Assembly (NCBI GenBank): GCA_045545595.1
Contig: JAZQBG010000001.1
Span: 1 to 22,388 of the forward strand
Direction of reading: 5' to 3'
Length of the DNA: 22,388 nucleotides
Origin: SIG205 sp045545595
GTDB lineage: Bacteria; Bacillota_I; Bacilli_A; RF39; UBA660
Shown here: positions 1 to 8,199 of the stretch, in pieces
Numbering within the stretch: the stretch's first letter is position 1
Layout: the number at the start of each line of letters is the position of its first letter
Translations under genes and position numbers: made by a program
Notes under the pieces: generated by a model
What the model was told of the DNA's origin: nothing
Databases searched by the model: none
Seen by the model: the letters and a program-made list of their open reading frames with translations, nothing else

Positions 1-71
1 TTTACTATGTTTTTTTATTTTACAACTTAATTATACTAAACAAACGAGGTTTTTACATTATTTTTGTAGTA

Positions 72-108
72 AAAAAGCGAATCTGTGGATATCACATTTT
101 CGCTTTTT
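72..108. terminator. Bidirectional intrinsic terminator downstream of the 359-aa gene
   Basis: A perfect 10-bp stem (AAAAAGCGAA at 72-81 with TTCGCTTTTT at 99-108) encloses a smaller TGTG/CACA stem. T-rich tracts follow on both strands. It lies about 40 bases past the stop of the leftward gene ending at 147 and could also stop transcripts coming from the left. Confidence 0.8.
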
Positions 109-146
109 CTATTTTTTGTTCTTTTTTACCGGAACTCAAAATTATA

Positions 147-1226
147 TTATTTATTTCCTCTTTTTTTCCATTTAGGATATTCTCTAAATATATCTTTCAT
201 CATTAATAACATTCTATTCTTTTCAGCTGTTGTAACTTCTAATATATCTTCAATCTGTTTCATGAACTGTTTATCAGCTAATTCAACAGAAGATTGAGCT
301 ACAGTTATATATTCTAATATAACAAGAATATATATATTATCTAAAGCATATTCAATATCATCATATTTGTTAATCAAATAGCGTTCTAATCTTTTATAAG
401 AATTTAAATTTTTAACATATTCTAATTTTCTAAATTGTTCAAACTCTTCTTTTTTATATAATAAATATTCACCTTTCATATTTTCATAAAAATATATTGC
501 CTCATCTTCATCATCAAATTCTATATCACACACTAACATATCATCATTATAGTTATGTAATTTAATTTTTTCATCTATAAGCGCTACTGCACCTAAAACT
601 TTATTTAACTCATTTATATCTATTTCAAACATCTGTTTTTCAAATATTTCGTGTAACTTCATCAACGGTATTATTCCATATGCTTCTAAAATACCTTTTG
701 TATAATCTGCAATTTCATTATTTCTTTTATTAATAGATATTATATCTTTATCATTAAAAGCATTCTTTAGAATTTCAACTATTTCTTTAGGAGTATATAT
801 ATGAATATAATTTTCTTTCTTATTATAATGTACTTTTGCAAAAACAAAATTTTTTAGAAATAATATAAAATGTAGAGGCAATTTAAAATCTTCTACTGCA
901 TATTTTACATTCCCATTTTTAGAAATAAATTTTTTTAAGTAATTATAAGTATTAGCATCTAATATTTTTAAGTATGCCTCTAACACACTTTTAAGATTAC
1001 TTGTAATATAATCTATTATATATTTTTTAGCTTTATTGTTTAGGTTATGAATTTTATATAAATCTTTATAATTATCATCAATCCAAACATGTGATATAGC
1101 TAAACGTGTTAGTTCATAATTTTTAAAACTTTTTAAATAGTCTTCTAAAGATTCATCTTTAACAATTTTATGATTGTTTTCAGTAAAAACACATTCAAAA
1201 ATTGCATTATGTAATTCATCTATCAT
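147..1226 (-). CDS. Hypothetical 359-aa protein, mostly helical
   Basis: I do not recognise this gene with confidence. It encodes 359 residues with no signal peptide or membrane segment, so it is probably cytoplasmic. The composition is rich in Lys, Glu, Tyr, Asn and Ile, and the predicted character is mostly alpha-helical. A middle stretch (about residues 170-215, with an EAYGIIPLMKLHEIFEKQ segment) and the basic C-terminus ending YPKWKKRGNK faintly recall the helical region that precedes SEC-C zinc motifs in some Firmicute proteins. No Cys-rich SEC-C motif is present, so this is only a hint. The ATG at 1226 follows an AGGAAG-type ribosome site and a strong promoter (1253-1280). The gene is monocistronic and ends at a bidirectional terminator. 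Confidence 0.8.
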   Translation of the reverse strand: MIDELHNAIFECVFTENNHKIVKDESLEDYLKSFKNYELTRLAISHVWIDDNYKDLYKIHNLNNKAKKYIIDYITSNLKSVLEAYLKILDANTYNYLKKFISKNGNVKYAVEDFKLPLHFILFLKNFVFAKVHYNKKENYIHIYTPKEIVEILKNAFNDKDIISINKRNNEIADYTKGILEAYGIIPLMKLHEIFEKQMFEIDINELNKVLGAVALIDEKIKLHNYNDDMLVCDIEFDDEDEAIYFYENMKGEYLLYKKEEFEQFRKLEYVKNLNSYKRLERYLINKYDDIEYALDNIYILVILEYITVAQSSVELADKQFMKQIEDILEVTTAEKNRMLLMMKDIFREYPKWKKRGNK

Positions 1227-1252
1227 AATTTACACCAACTTCCTACACTCTT

Positions 1253-1280
1253 ATTATAACATTCCCTTTATTTATGACAA
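1253..1280 (-). promoter_or_regulatory. Sigma-A-type promoter of the 359-aa gene
   Basis: On the minus strand: -35 TTGTCA (1275-1280), 16-base spacer, extended -10 TGTTATAAT with hexamer TATAAT at 1253-1258. It is placed to drive the gene starting at 1226. Confidence 0.8.
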
Positions 1281-1290
1281 CACTTTTTTC

Positions 1291-1316
1291 AAAATAAAAA
1301 GGACTAAATGTCCTTT
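1291..1316 (-). terminator. Intrinsic terminator after the hybrid kinase gene
   Basis: AAAGGAC (1298-1304) pairs with GTCCTTT (1310-1316) around a 5-base loop. Read leftwards, the stem is followed by TTTTTATTTT. The stop codon of the kinase gene overlaps the stem. Confidence 0.85.
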
Positions 1317-3096
1317 ATAAATATTTATCAATTATTCTTTTTACTTCTTTATTTAACTGTTCTTTTAATATGTAATCTTTAAATCCATCTTTTACGTAGT
1401 GTTCTTTCATAAATTCTTTTTTCTTGTCAAGAATAACAACCATTGGTATATTAAATCCTTTTATTTCTTTTAAGCTTTTAAGTGTTTCATAAGCACTGTA
1501 TTCAGGCATTTCATCATTAATTATTATTAAATCGAATTTGTAATTATTATTAATTTTATCAAGACAATCTTTACTATATGTTGTAGATGTATAACTTATA
1601 CTATTTTTATTTAAAATATTTTCAATAGTACTTAATTCATCCATATTGTCATCAACTAGTAATACTTTTGTTTTCTTTTGAACAAATGATTTATATTTAT
1701 CAGTTAAATTATAATCATCATTTGAATCTATTTTTTGATCTAATACAATAATAAATTCAGAGCCTTTTCCTACTTCACTTTTAATCATCATAGATCCACC
1801 AATATATTTAACAATTTTTTTAACAATATTTAAATTTAAATCTATTTTTCCTAAAGTTTTTAAATCATTTTCACTCATTTCTTCATTAAGTTCTAGTAGG
1901 TCATTAACTTTTGCAATATCCATACCTACACCAGAATCTTCTATTGATATTATTAATCTACATACATCATATTTAATCATTGATGATACATTAACTTCAA
2001 TAAAACCTTTCTTTGTATATTTTATTGAATTACTTAGTATTGTCATAATTATTTGTTTTAATTTAATCGCATCACCATATAATGATTTAGGAATATCACC
2101 GCTTATGTTACATCTAAAATCAACATTTTTTGTATTTTCTTGATTTATTCTAGCTTGTATTTCATTAATTACAGTGTAAAAATTATATTTAGTATTCATT
2201 ATTTTTAATTTTTTAATATCCATAGACGAAACATTTAAAACTTCGTTTATTAAATATGAAACTTTTCTTGAACTACTATTAATAACTGATATCCCTCTAC
2301 TTAATTTTTCAGGGTCTGTTTCATTAAGTAATGATTTACTTGTTTCATAAACATAATCTATTGGATGTCTAACTTCTGCAGTCATTTTAAATAAGAAGTT
2401 TGATTTTTCTTCATTTGTTTTTTCAACTAATACTCTGTTCTCATTTAATTCGTTGATTAATTTTACATCTGGATTCTCAATAGTAAAGTACATAAGTGTT
2501 GTTACAACTGAATTTGATAATAACAATAAAGCAATCTCCGGATTAATTTTTTGAACTGCAAATGCTAAGAAAGTCAAAATTACAAATGCAAAAATTGGCA
2601 TATATTTTTTTGATCTTATTTTCTTAATATTTATTAGTAAAATAATAATCATTGCGAAAGTAAGTCCAAATACACATACATATCCTAAATTAACACTAGG
2701 TCCATAGGAGAACGCTGTATTGTCTTTCATAGTTACACTAATTGGTAATATAAATACAATTGTACATAATATTGCAAAAATGGTAATAAATGTTTTTAAA
2801 AATTTATTTAAATTTTTAAATGATATATTATATACATAAATAGTAAGACAAAAAATAAATGCAATGTAATATATTAAATAAATTTTTGAGATAAATATAT
2901 TTAATACATTATCTACCCCTAGTGCTTTAAAAGCAAAATATCCACTAACATCAATGCAAATCCCAATTAAATTCAAAATAATTAAAATTGAAAATATTTT
3001 ATTATCCATGTTTTTTATACGTTTTTTTGAAAAATATACAATTGATATAATTGATAAAAATACTAAACAACAAATCGCAAAAGAAACACTAATCAT
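1315..3096 (-). CDS. Membrane-anchored hybrid histidine kinase, degenerate (predicted pseudokinase with pseudo-receiver)
   Basis: 593 residues. The N-terminal half has about seven hydrophobic segments (residues 1-205), resembling 7TM-type sensor regions. A HisKA-like helix pair (about 228-295), an HATPase_c domain (about 335-455) and a receiver domain (about 475-593) follow. Seen: the H-box reads MTAEVRHP, with Ala240 where the phosphorylatable His should be. The N-box Asn356 and the G1 motif DSGVG (387-391) are kept. The G2 region reads GKIDLNL (416-422), without its glycines. In the receiver the acidic pair Asp482/Asp483 and Lys578 remain, but the phosphoacceptor position is Asn527 and the switch Thr position is Leu556. 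Known: these residues carry His-Asp phosphotransfer. Inferred: the protein cannot do canonical phosphorelay and may act as a signal-sensing scaffold. It has its own promoter just after the acyl-ligase gene. Confidence 0.85.
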   Translation of the reverse strand: MISVSFAICCLVFLSIISIVYFSKKRIKNMDNKIFSILIILNLIGICIDVSGYFAFKALGVDNVLNIFISKIYLIYYIAFIFCLTIYVYNISFKNLNKFLKTFITIFAILCTIVFILPISVTMKDNTAFSYGPSVNLGYVCVFGLTFAMIIILLINIKKIRSKKYMPIFAFVILTFLAFAVQKINPEIALLLLSNSVVTTLMYFTIENPDVKLINELNENRVLVEKTNEEKSNFLFKMTAEVRHPIDYVYETSKSLLNETDPEKLSRGISVINSSSRKVSYLINEVLNVSSMDIKKLKIMNTKYNFYTVINEIQARINQENTKNVDFRCNISGDIPKSLYGDAIKLKQIIMTILSNSIKYTKKGFIEVNVSSMIKYDVCRLIISIEDSGVGMDIAKVNDLLELNEEMSENDLKTLGKIDLNLNIVKKIVKYIGGSMMIKSEVGKGSEFIIVLDQKIDSNDDYNLTDKYKSFVQKKTKVLLVDDNMDELSTIENILNKNSISYTSTTYSKDCLDKINNNYKFDLIIINDEMPEYSAYETLKSLKEIKGFNIPMVVILDKKKEFMKEHYVKDGFKDYILKEQLNKEVKRIIDKYL

Positions 3097-3121
3097 TTTA
3101 TAACACCTACCTTATAAAAAG

Positions 3122-3150
3122 ATAATAACATATTCCTAATTTTTTGTAAA
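3122..3150 (-). promoter_or_regulatory. Promoter of the degenerate hybrid kinase
   Basis: On the minus strand: -35 TTTACA (3145-3150), 17-base spacer, extended -10 TGTTATTAT with TATTAT at 3122-3127. A site reading AAGGTAGGTG precedes the ATG at 3096. The promoter follows the hairpin that ends the acyl-ligase unit, so the kinase can be expressed independently. Confidence 0.75.
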
Positions 3151-3152
3151 TT

Positions 3153-3179
3153 AAATAGGATACGAAATGTATCCTATTT
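3153..3179 (-). terminator. Hairpin at the end of the acyl-ligase gene
   Basis: An 11-bp perfect stem: AAATAGGATAC (3153-3163) pairs with GTATCCTATTT (3169-3179) around a 5-base loop. The ligase stop codon TAG lies inside it. The trailing sequence AATTTACAAAAA has a weak U-tract, so termination may be partial and leave some read-through into the kinase gene. Confidence 0.6.
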
Positions 3180-4955
3180 ATTAAATTTTATCTCTTTTTT
3201 CAAAACTTTTTGATTTTTCATAAAATCAATATTTGATTCTTTTTTAATTTTTTCTAAATCTATTTTTCCACCAACATTAATTGGTATTGAATCAACAATT
3301 ACATAATCAACTGGAATAGATGTTTCTTCTAAATTTGCATAACATTGTTCACTTATTTCATGTATGATTTCTTCTTGTGTTTTGTTATTAAGAGCATTTG
3401 GTTCTAATTCTACAAACGCTACCGGTACATTTTGTTCTTCTGGATGTTCAAATCCAATTACTGCAGAATTCTTAACATAAGGAATAGTATCTATAAACTC
3501 AGCGATTTGTGTAGGATGTACATTAAATCCTGTTCTCATAAATATATTCTTAATTCTATCAACATGGAATACTTTTCCATCTTCATTCATATAACCAATA
3601 TCTTTTGTATGAACCCAAATTTTTCCATCACTATGTTTCATTAAAACTTTAGAAGTTTCTTCTGGATTGTTTAAATATCCTTGCATTACACTTGGACCAC
3701 TAACACAAATTTCACCATTTTCATTATAACCTAACTCTTCGTCAGTTCCTGGTTTAAATATTCCAACTGTATTATATAACATAGGAATTCCAACACTTCC
3801 AAATGTATATGCACCTCTTTTTGCGATAGTTCCTAATCCACAAGTTTCTGATAAGGCATATCCTTGTCTAACAATTATATCATTATTAACTTCATCTTCT
3901 GAATATCCGGCACTAACACCATTTAATTTACTTTCTATATCACTTGGTAATGAAGCACCACCTGAAAGATAAATATTTCTTTTTGGTATTTGTCCATTTT
4001 TAAATTCCTCACTAGCATTAATATTAATATAATGAACAGGTCCACCTGCAAAAACATCTGCTTTTGTAGCACATAGCGCTTTAGAGATATTTGTTGTTAA
4101 TAATTCTGGCACTAAATATACGTGTTTCCCATCAACAACCTGTAAGTGAGACATAACTGTTCCATAAACAATTGATGGAAGTAATGCATCTAAATATGAA
4201 CCTTCAAAAACCTTACCATTTATATAAGATAACGCAGCTGAATTTAAATTTCTATCACTTAAACATACTCCTTTTGATGTTCCTGTGGTACCACTAGTTC
4301 CAACAATAATCGCAGTATGGTCATCTTTATAATATGGCTCTAAATCTTCTTTAATTTCTTTACTGTAGTTTTGATATTCATTCCATGGAATAATTTGTTT
4401 ATTAACCAATTCATTTTTAATTCTTTTTAATGTTTCTATACTTTCAGATTTAGATGGTTCTGCACTTAAAACTACAACATTTTCTAAACTGTCACTTTGT
4501 AATGCTTTTTTATATTTATCATATAAAGCACTGAAAACAAAAATATTTTTAATTTGATTTTCATTTAAAATTTTTTCTAATTGCGTAACTGGTAATAGTG
4601 GTGAAATTGCATATGTAGTTGATCCAATTATACTATTTGAATAAGTTAGTGTTCTAGCTTGAGGTATATTTGGTACTATCATTGGTACAATTTCATCAGT
4701 CTTAATTCCCATTACCGATGATGATTTTGCATTTTCATTAATTTGTTTAAAAAATTCATCATATGTCATTGTGAAAAATTGCTCATAATTATTTATACAC
4801 ATTCTTAGATCAATCGCAATATTATTCATATTATATTTATTAGAATCTAATGCAAGTTGATATATTGATTTTTTTGGTATATCTTTTTCACTAAAATTTC
4901 CTTCATAATATTTTAGCCATGGTTTTTCTATTGATGGCTTATTTTTTTTATTCAT
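3174..4955 (-). CDS. AMP-forming acyl-CoA synthetase / acyl-acid ligase family (ANL superfamily)
   Basis: 593 residues from the ATG at 4955, chosen because GGGAGG lies 7 bases upstream; an ATG at 5003 is in frame but lacks such a site. Family enzymes activate a carboxylic acid with ATP to an acyl-adenylate, then usually transfer it to CoA or a carrier protein. Visible core motifs: the phosphate loop TSGTTGTSKG (220-229), with Ser in place of the usual Pro; YALSET (366-371); HTKDIGY with Asp452; the hinge HVDRIK with Arg467; and the C-terminal GGKIDL with the expected catalytic Lys564. All key positions are present, so the enzyme looks active. The substrate cannot be read from sequence; a medium or long fatty acid is one option. 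There is no signal peptide or membrane span. It is followed by the degenerate kinase gene, which has its own promoter. Confidence 0.88.
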   Translation of the reverse strand: MNKKNKPSIEKPWLKYYEGNFSEKDIPKKSIYQLALDSNKYNMNNIAIDLRMCINNYEQFFTMTYDEFFKQINENAKSSSVMGIKTDEIVPMIVPNIPQARTLTYSNSIIGSTTYAISPLLPVTQLEKILNENQIKNIFVFSALYDKYKKALQSDSLENVVVLSAEPSKSESIETLKRIKNELVNKQIIPWNEYQNYSKEIKEDLEPYYKDDHTAIIVGTSGTTGTSKGVCLSDRNLNSAALSYINGKVFEGSYLDALLPSIVYGTVMSHLQVVDGKHVYLVPELLTTNISKALCATKADVFAGGPVHYININASEEFKNGQIPKRNIYLSGGASLPSDIESKLNGVSAGYSEDEVNNDIIVRQGYALSETCGLGTIAKRGAYTFGSVGIPMLYNTVGIFKPGTDEELGYNENGEICVSGPSVMQGYLNNPEETSKVLMKHSDGKIWVHTKDIGYMNEDGKVFHVDRIKNIFMRTGFNVHPTQIAEFIDTIPYVKNSAVIGFEHPEEQNVPVAFVELEPNALNNKTQEEIIHEISEQCYANLEETSIPVDYVIVDSIPINVGGKIDLEKIKKESNIDFMKNQKVLKKEIKFNK

Positions 4956-4974
4956 TATAAAACCTCCCAAATAT

Positions 4975-5003
4975 AATATAACACAATGAATGTAAAATAG
5001 CAA
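4975..5003 (-). promoter_or_regulatory. Putative promoter of the acyl-ligase gene
   Basis: On the minus strand: TTGCTA (4998-5003), 17-base spacer, extended -10 TGTTATATT with TATATT at 4975-4980. The implied start site falls close to the ribosome site at 4963-4968, giving a leader of only about 12 bases, so the real promoter could lie further upstream. Confidence 0.5.
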
Positions 5004-5066
5004 AGTATTACATAGTTTTTATTGAAAATATGATAAATTATTGTAATAGTTACTATTAAATAAAAT

Positions 5067-5091
5067 TTGAGGTCACAAATTGCAACCTCAA
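5067..5091 (-). terminator. Terminator after the ORF6N/PLD pseudogene
   Basis: TTGAGGT (5067-5073) pairs with ACCTCAA (5085-5091), and the stem is extended inward by GCAA/TTGT pairing. Read leftwards, the stem is followed by ATTTTATTTAAT. It lies just past the stop codon at 5093. Confidence 0.75.
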
Positions 5092-5092
5092 G

Positions 5093-5979
5093 TTATAAAT
5101 CATATATTTCATAAACATTTTTAATTAAGTTATCAATTACTACATTGTCATCTATTTTGTTTATTGAAAAGGTTTTTGTACCTATTCTATTTAATGATGT
5201 TCCACAGTGATATACTTTACTTTTGTCTAATATAAAATATCTATCATGAAATGTGTCATTATATATTACATTTAAATTATTGTATTGTTGATTATATTTT
5301 TCTATATCTGTGTTAGTTAACAAACTTTTACTCTTAACTATTAATGTGACATTAATATCAAGGTTTCTAATTAAATCTAAAACTGATTTATCAGCATAGG
5401 CATCTATTATAACTATTTCATTCTTAGCCTCTTTTAAAATATCTATTATCTTAGAATAGGCATCATATATTTGTCCATTAAAATATATTTCATTTATTTG
5501 TTTTTTCTCCTCAAGTTTAGTTAATGATTCTTTTAATAATCTAATATCATTATCATGTTTAATCACCATATTTTTTATATAGTCTTGTTTTAGAAAATCC
5601 TTAGATATATATTTCTTCATAGCGATAAAAGTATCAACAATTTTTAAACTCATTTTAACCGCTACTTCACTTTTTAGAATACCGGCAAGCATTGTTATAC
5701 CATACTCTGTAAATACATATGGCAAGTATTTTTATGTTCACCTCTTCCACTCTTTAAGGTGACATTTTGGCACCTTAAAGATTCATATTCATCTTTAGTT
5801 AATTGAAAACAATAATTTTCTGGAAATCTATTTATATTTCTTTGAACTTGTCTATTTAAATATTTAGTCTCATAACCAAACAATATTGCAACATCACTAT
5901 CTAGCATCACCTGTTTTCCTCTTATTTCATATATCATATCTTCTATTCTTACATTTTCTTTTACTATAACTTCATTCAC
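5093..5979 (-). pseudogene. ORF6N-domain protein with PLD-like C-terminal domain, frameshifted
   Basis: Two reading frames together make one protein of about 295 residues. The first part, from the GTG at 5979 (AAGGAGG lies 8 bases upstream), carries an ORF6N domain: IYEIRGKQVMLDSDVAILFG, then NRFPENYCFQLT and VTLKSGRGEHK. The expected continuation (YLPYVFTEYGITML) is in another frame. That frame continues through a coiled-coil-like helix to a PLD-like domain with FHDRYFILD and YHCGTSLN. The frames meet at a run of five bases (A5 on the coding strand, 5729-5733); one extra A would restore reading. ORF6N is common in phage antirepressor-type DNA-binding proteins, and the ORF6N-PLD-like pairing is known from chromosomal genes. 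The promoter and ribosome site are excellent, so the break may be recent, a slippage site or a sequencing error. Confidence 0.8.
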
Positions 5980-6007
5980 AAACCATACCTCCTTAGATGT
6001 TAACAAC

Positions 6008-6036
6008 ATAGTAACATACATTTGTTCTATAGTCAA
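6008..6036 (-). promoter_or_regulatory. Promoter of the ORF6N/PLD gene
   Basis: On the minus strand: -35 TTGACT (6031-6036), 17-base spacer, extended -10 TGTTACTAT with TACTAT at 6008-6013. It is one of the best promoter matches in the window and lies 30 bases upstream of the GTG start. Confidence 0.8.
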
Positions 6037-6048
6037 CACGTAAACATG

Positions 6049-6079
6049 AAAAAAAGCCAAAACATTTTGTTTTGACTTT
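6049..6079 (-). terminator. Terminator after the DUF308 gene
   Basis: GTTTTGACTTT (6069-6079) pairs with AAAGCCAAAAC (6053-6063), 11 bp with one G-U pair, around a 5-base loop. Read leftwards it is followed by a run of T. It ends the leftward gene that stops at 6093. Confidence 0.85.
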
Positions 6080-6092
6080 GTTAACTTATATC

Positions 6093-6701
6093 TTATTCTG
6101 CATCAATTATTTTTTTCTTTTTTCTACCTTTTTTAGGTGCTTCTTCTGTTTCTTTTACTACAACTATCGCACCAATATCTCTTTTAATAATAGAACTTTG
6201 AACTATATCTAAGATTGCATAAACAAATAAGAATAATCCAATCATTTTAGTAATAAATACTGCACCTTCAAATGGATTGAATATTAAAATAACACCTAAT
6301 ACTAAAGTAAGTATTGTAATAATTAAAGATATCATACCTGCTCTAGTTTTTTTACTATTAAGTTCCATAGAATATTTTATTTTACTTAAACTACTAATAA
6401 CAATCCATACACCTATAATAAATGGAATTAAGGACACAATTGCTTTAGGATTCAAGATTAAAACAAATCCACCTAAAACACCTAAAACTCCATAAACTAA
6501 TTCAAACTTAGAAACATATTCTTTTCCTCTATAATAGTTAATTAATGAATTAGTACCAATAATAACTAAGATACCACCAATAGTATAAGAAATTAATGAT
6601 AATGTACTTTCAGGCCTAACAAATAATAACAACCCAATAACAAGTAAAACAGCTGATGACAAAATTGATGACATAAACATCTTATTTATAGTTTCTTTCA
6701 T
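6093..6701 (-). CDS. HdeD-like DUF308 membrane protein
   Basis: 202 residues from the ATG at 6701, chosen because GGAG is 8 bases upstream; the ATG at 6707 sits directly against that site. Six hydrophobic helices run from about residue 10 to 170 in paired hairpins with a repeated pattern (LLLFVRPESTLSLISYTIGG, then LNPKAIVSLIPFIIG, then ILIFNPFEGAVFITKMIG). This proline-bearing 'NP/RP' repeat is typical of HdeD/DUF308 proteins. The tail is strongly basic (KKGRKKKKIIDAE) and probably cytoplasmic. E. coli HdeD is linked to acid resistance, but for Firmicute members the function is not established, so I claim only an integral membrane protein. It is monocistronic, with its own promoter and terminator. 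Confidence 0.85.
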   Translation of the reverse strand: MKETINKMFMSSILSSAVLLVIGLLLFVRPESTLSLISYTIGGILVIIGTNSLINYYRGKEYVSKFELVYGVLGVLGGFVLILNPKAIVSLIPFIIGVWIVISSLSKIKYSMELNSKKTRAGMISLIITILTLVLGVILIFNPFEGAVFITKMIGLFLFVYAILDIVQSSIIKRDIGAIVVVKETEEAPKKGRKKKKIIDAE

Positions 6702-6724
6702 AAACATCTCTCCAAACTATCTTT

Positions 6725-6753
6725 AATATATCAAAAAAAGAAGATAATTACAA
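6725..6753 (-). promoter_or_regulatory. Promoter of the DUF308 gene, overlapping the upstream terminator
   Basis: On the minus strand: -35 TTGTAA (6748-6753), 17-base spacer, -10 TATATT (6725-6730). The -35 hexamer lies inside the hairpin that ends the lon-gmk-aminopeptidase operon. Confidence 0.65.
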
Positions 6754-6761
6754 TAATTATC
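6731..6761 (-). terminator. Terminator of the lon-gmk-apeA operon
   Basis: GATAATTA (6743-6750) pairs with TAATTATC (6754-6761) around a 3-base loop. Read leftwards it is followed by TTCTTTTTTT. The stop codon of the aminopeptidase (6757-6759) is inside the stem. Confidence 0.8.
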
Positions 6762-8157
6762 TCCAATTTAAAAATGTTTTATAACCTTTATAAGCTTCAT
6801 AAATATCAAATTTACTAGTAACTTCATATGGTGAATGCATCGATAATACAGGGACACCACAATCAATTACATCAATTCCTTTATTAGCAAGTATATATGC
6901 GATAGTTCCTCCACCACCAACATCTACTTTACCTAATTCACTAATTTGATAACTAACATTATTTGTTTCAAATATATTTCTTATTTTAGCGACATATTCA
7001 GCATTAGCGTCACTTGCGCCACTCTTACCTCTTGAACCAGTGTATTTATTCATATGCATTCCATGTCCTAAAAATGATGCATTATTTTTTTCTGACACAG
7101 ATGCATATATTGGGTCTAAAGCACCATCAACATCTGCAGATAACATCATAGATTTATTAAATATAATATCTATTAGATTTGGTGTATTAATACCAAGTTT
7201 GTTTAAAATTTCAGAAACAAATGTATCAAAACTTCTAGAATACATACCTGTATTACCTACACTACCAATTTCTTCTTTGTCAGCAAATATACAAATTGAA
7301 GTTTTTTCTGGATTATTAGTATCTAATAAAGCTCTTAGAGAAGTATAAGCACAAACTCTATCATCTTGACCATATCCTGCAACCATACTTTCATCTAAAC
7401 CTAAACTCTTAGCTCTAAATGCAGGTACAACTTCTAATTCTGAACTATTAAAATCTACTTCAGTAATACCGTATTTATCATTTAATAGTTTTAAAATGTT
7501 TAATTTAACTAATGAACCATCATTATCTTTATCATAAGGAATATTGCCAATTAAAAGATTTAAATCTTCACCATTAATTCCTTCACTCATTTTCTTTTGC
7601 ATTTGATCCATAGCAAGATGTGGTAATAAATCAGTTATAGTTAAAATTGGATCATCATCTTTTTCACCAATAGAAATATTTATCTTAGTTCCATCACTTT
7701 TAACAATAACACCATGTAGCGCTAGAGGGATAGAAGTCCATTGATATTTTTTAATCCCACCATAATAATGAGTTTTAAAATAAGCAAAACCACTATCTTC
7801 ATATATTGGATTAGGTTTTAAATCTAATCTAGGTGAATCAATATGTGAACCTATAATATTTACGCCTTCAGTAATATCTTTACCAATTATTGCAGCATAA
7901 ATACTTTTTTCTCTATTCACACAAAATACTTTATCGTTAACTTTTAATTCAGATAATCCATTAATGTTTTTAAATCCGTTTTTAACTAACAAATCTTCAA
8001 TAAAAGTTACTGCTTCTCTTTCAGTTTTAACACTATTTAAAAAATCAATATAGTCTTTTGAAAAACTAAATATTTCTTTTTTATCGTTTTCATCAACACA
8101 TTCCCAACCATTTTTATTATTTAAAAATAATTCCTTTTTTAATTCATCTTTTTCCAT
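6757..8157 (-). CDS. apeA: M18 family aminopeptidase (type 1)
   Basis: 466 residues, the usual length for this subfamily. It is a zinc-dependent cytosolic aminopeptidase that trims N-terminal residues from peptides. Expected metal and catalytic positions are visible: GSHIDSPR with His105 and Asp107; GYGQDDR with the bridging Asp at 265/266; DKEEIGS with the Glu pair 295/296; ADVDGALDP with an Asp at 342-344; and LSMHSPYE with His441. The segment THYYGGIKKYQW (129-140) is characteristic of the M18 'aminopeptidase 1' group. It has no signal peptide. AAGGAGG lies 8 bases before the ATG at 8157. It is the last gene of the lon-gmk-apeA unit, 42 bases after gmk. Its position downstream of Lon suggests that protease products and peptide trimming are expressed together, which is an inference. 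Confidence 0.92.
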   Translation of the reverse strand: MEKDELKKELFLNNKNGWECVDENDKKEIFSFSKDYIDFLNSVKTEREAVTFIEDLLVKNGFKNINGLSELKVNDKVFCVNREKSIYAAIIGKDITEGVNIIGSHIDSPRLDLKPNPIYEDSGFAYFKTHYYGGIKKYQWTSIPLALHGVIVKSDGTKINISIGEKDDDPILTITDLLPHLAMDQMQKKMSEGINGEDLNLLIGNIPYDKDNDGSLVKLNILKLLNDKYGITEVDFNSSELEVVPAFRAKSLGLDESMVAGYGQDDRVCAYTSLRALLDTNNPEKTSICIFADKEEIGSVGNTGMYSRSFDTFVSEILNKLGINTPNLIDIIFNKSMMLSADVDGALDPIYASVSEKNNASFLGHGMHMNKYTGSRGKSGASDANAEYVAKIRNIFETNNVSYQISELGKVDVGGGGTIAYILANKGIDVIDCGVPVLSMHSPYEVTSKFDIYEAYKGYKTFLNWR

Positions 8158-8199
8158 AATATAATCCTCCTTATTCTATTATTTACAAAAATCATAAAA

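Noticed and set aside
4956..5003. Longer N-terminus of the acyl ligase from the ATG at 5003
   Set aside because: The extra 16 residues would overlap the promoter and lack a ribosome site; GGGAGG precedes the ATG at 4955.
5093..5725. Start at the ATG at 5725 for an independent PLD-like protein
   Set aside because: No ribosome site precedes it, and the region is the direct continuation of the ORF6N domain in another frame, so it is treated as one split gene.
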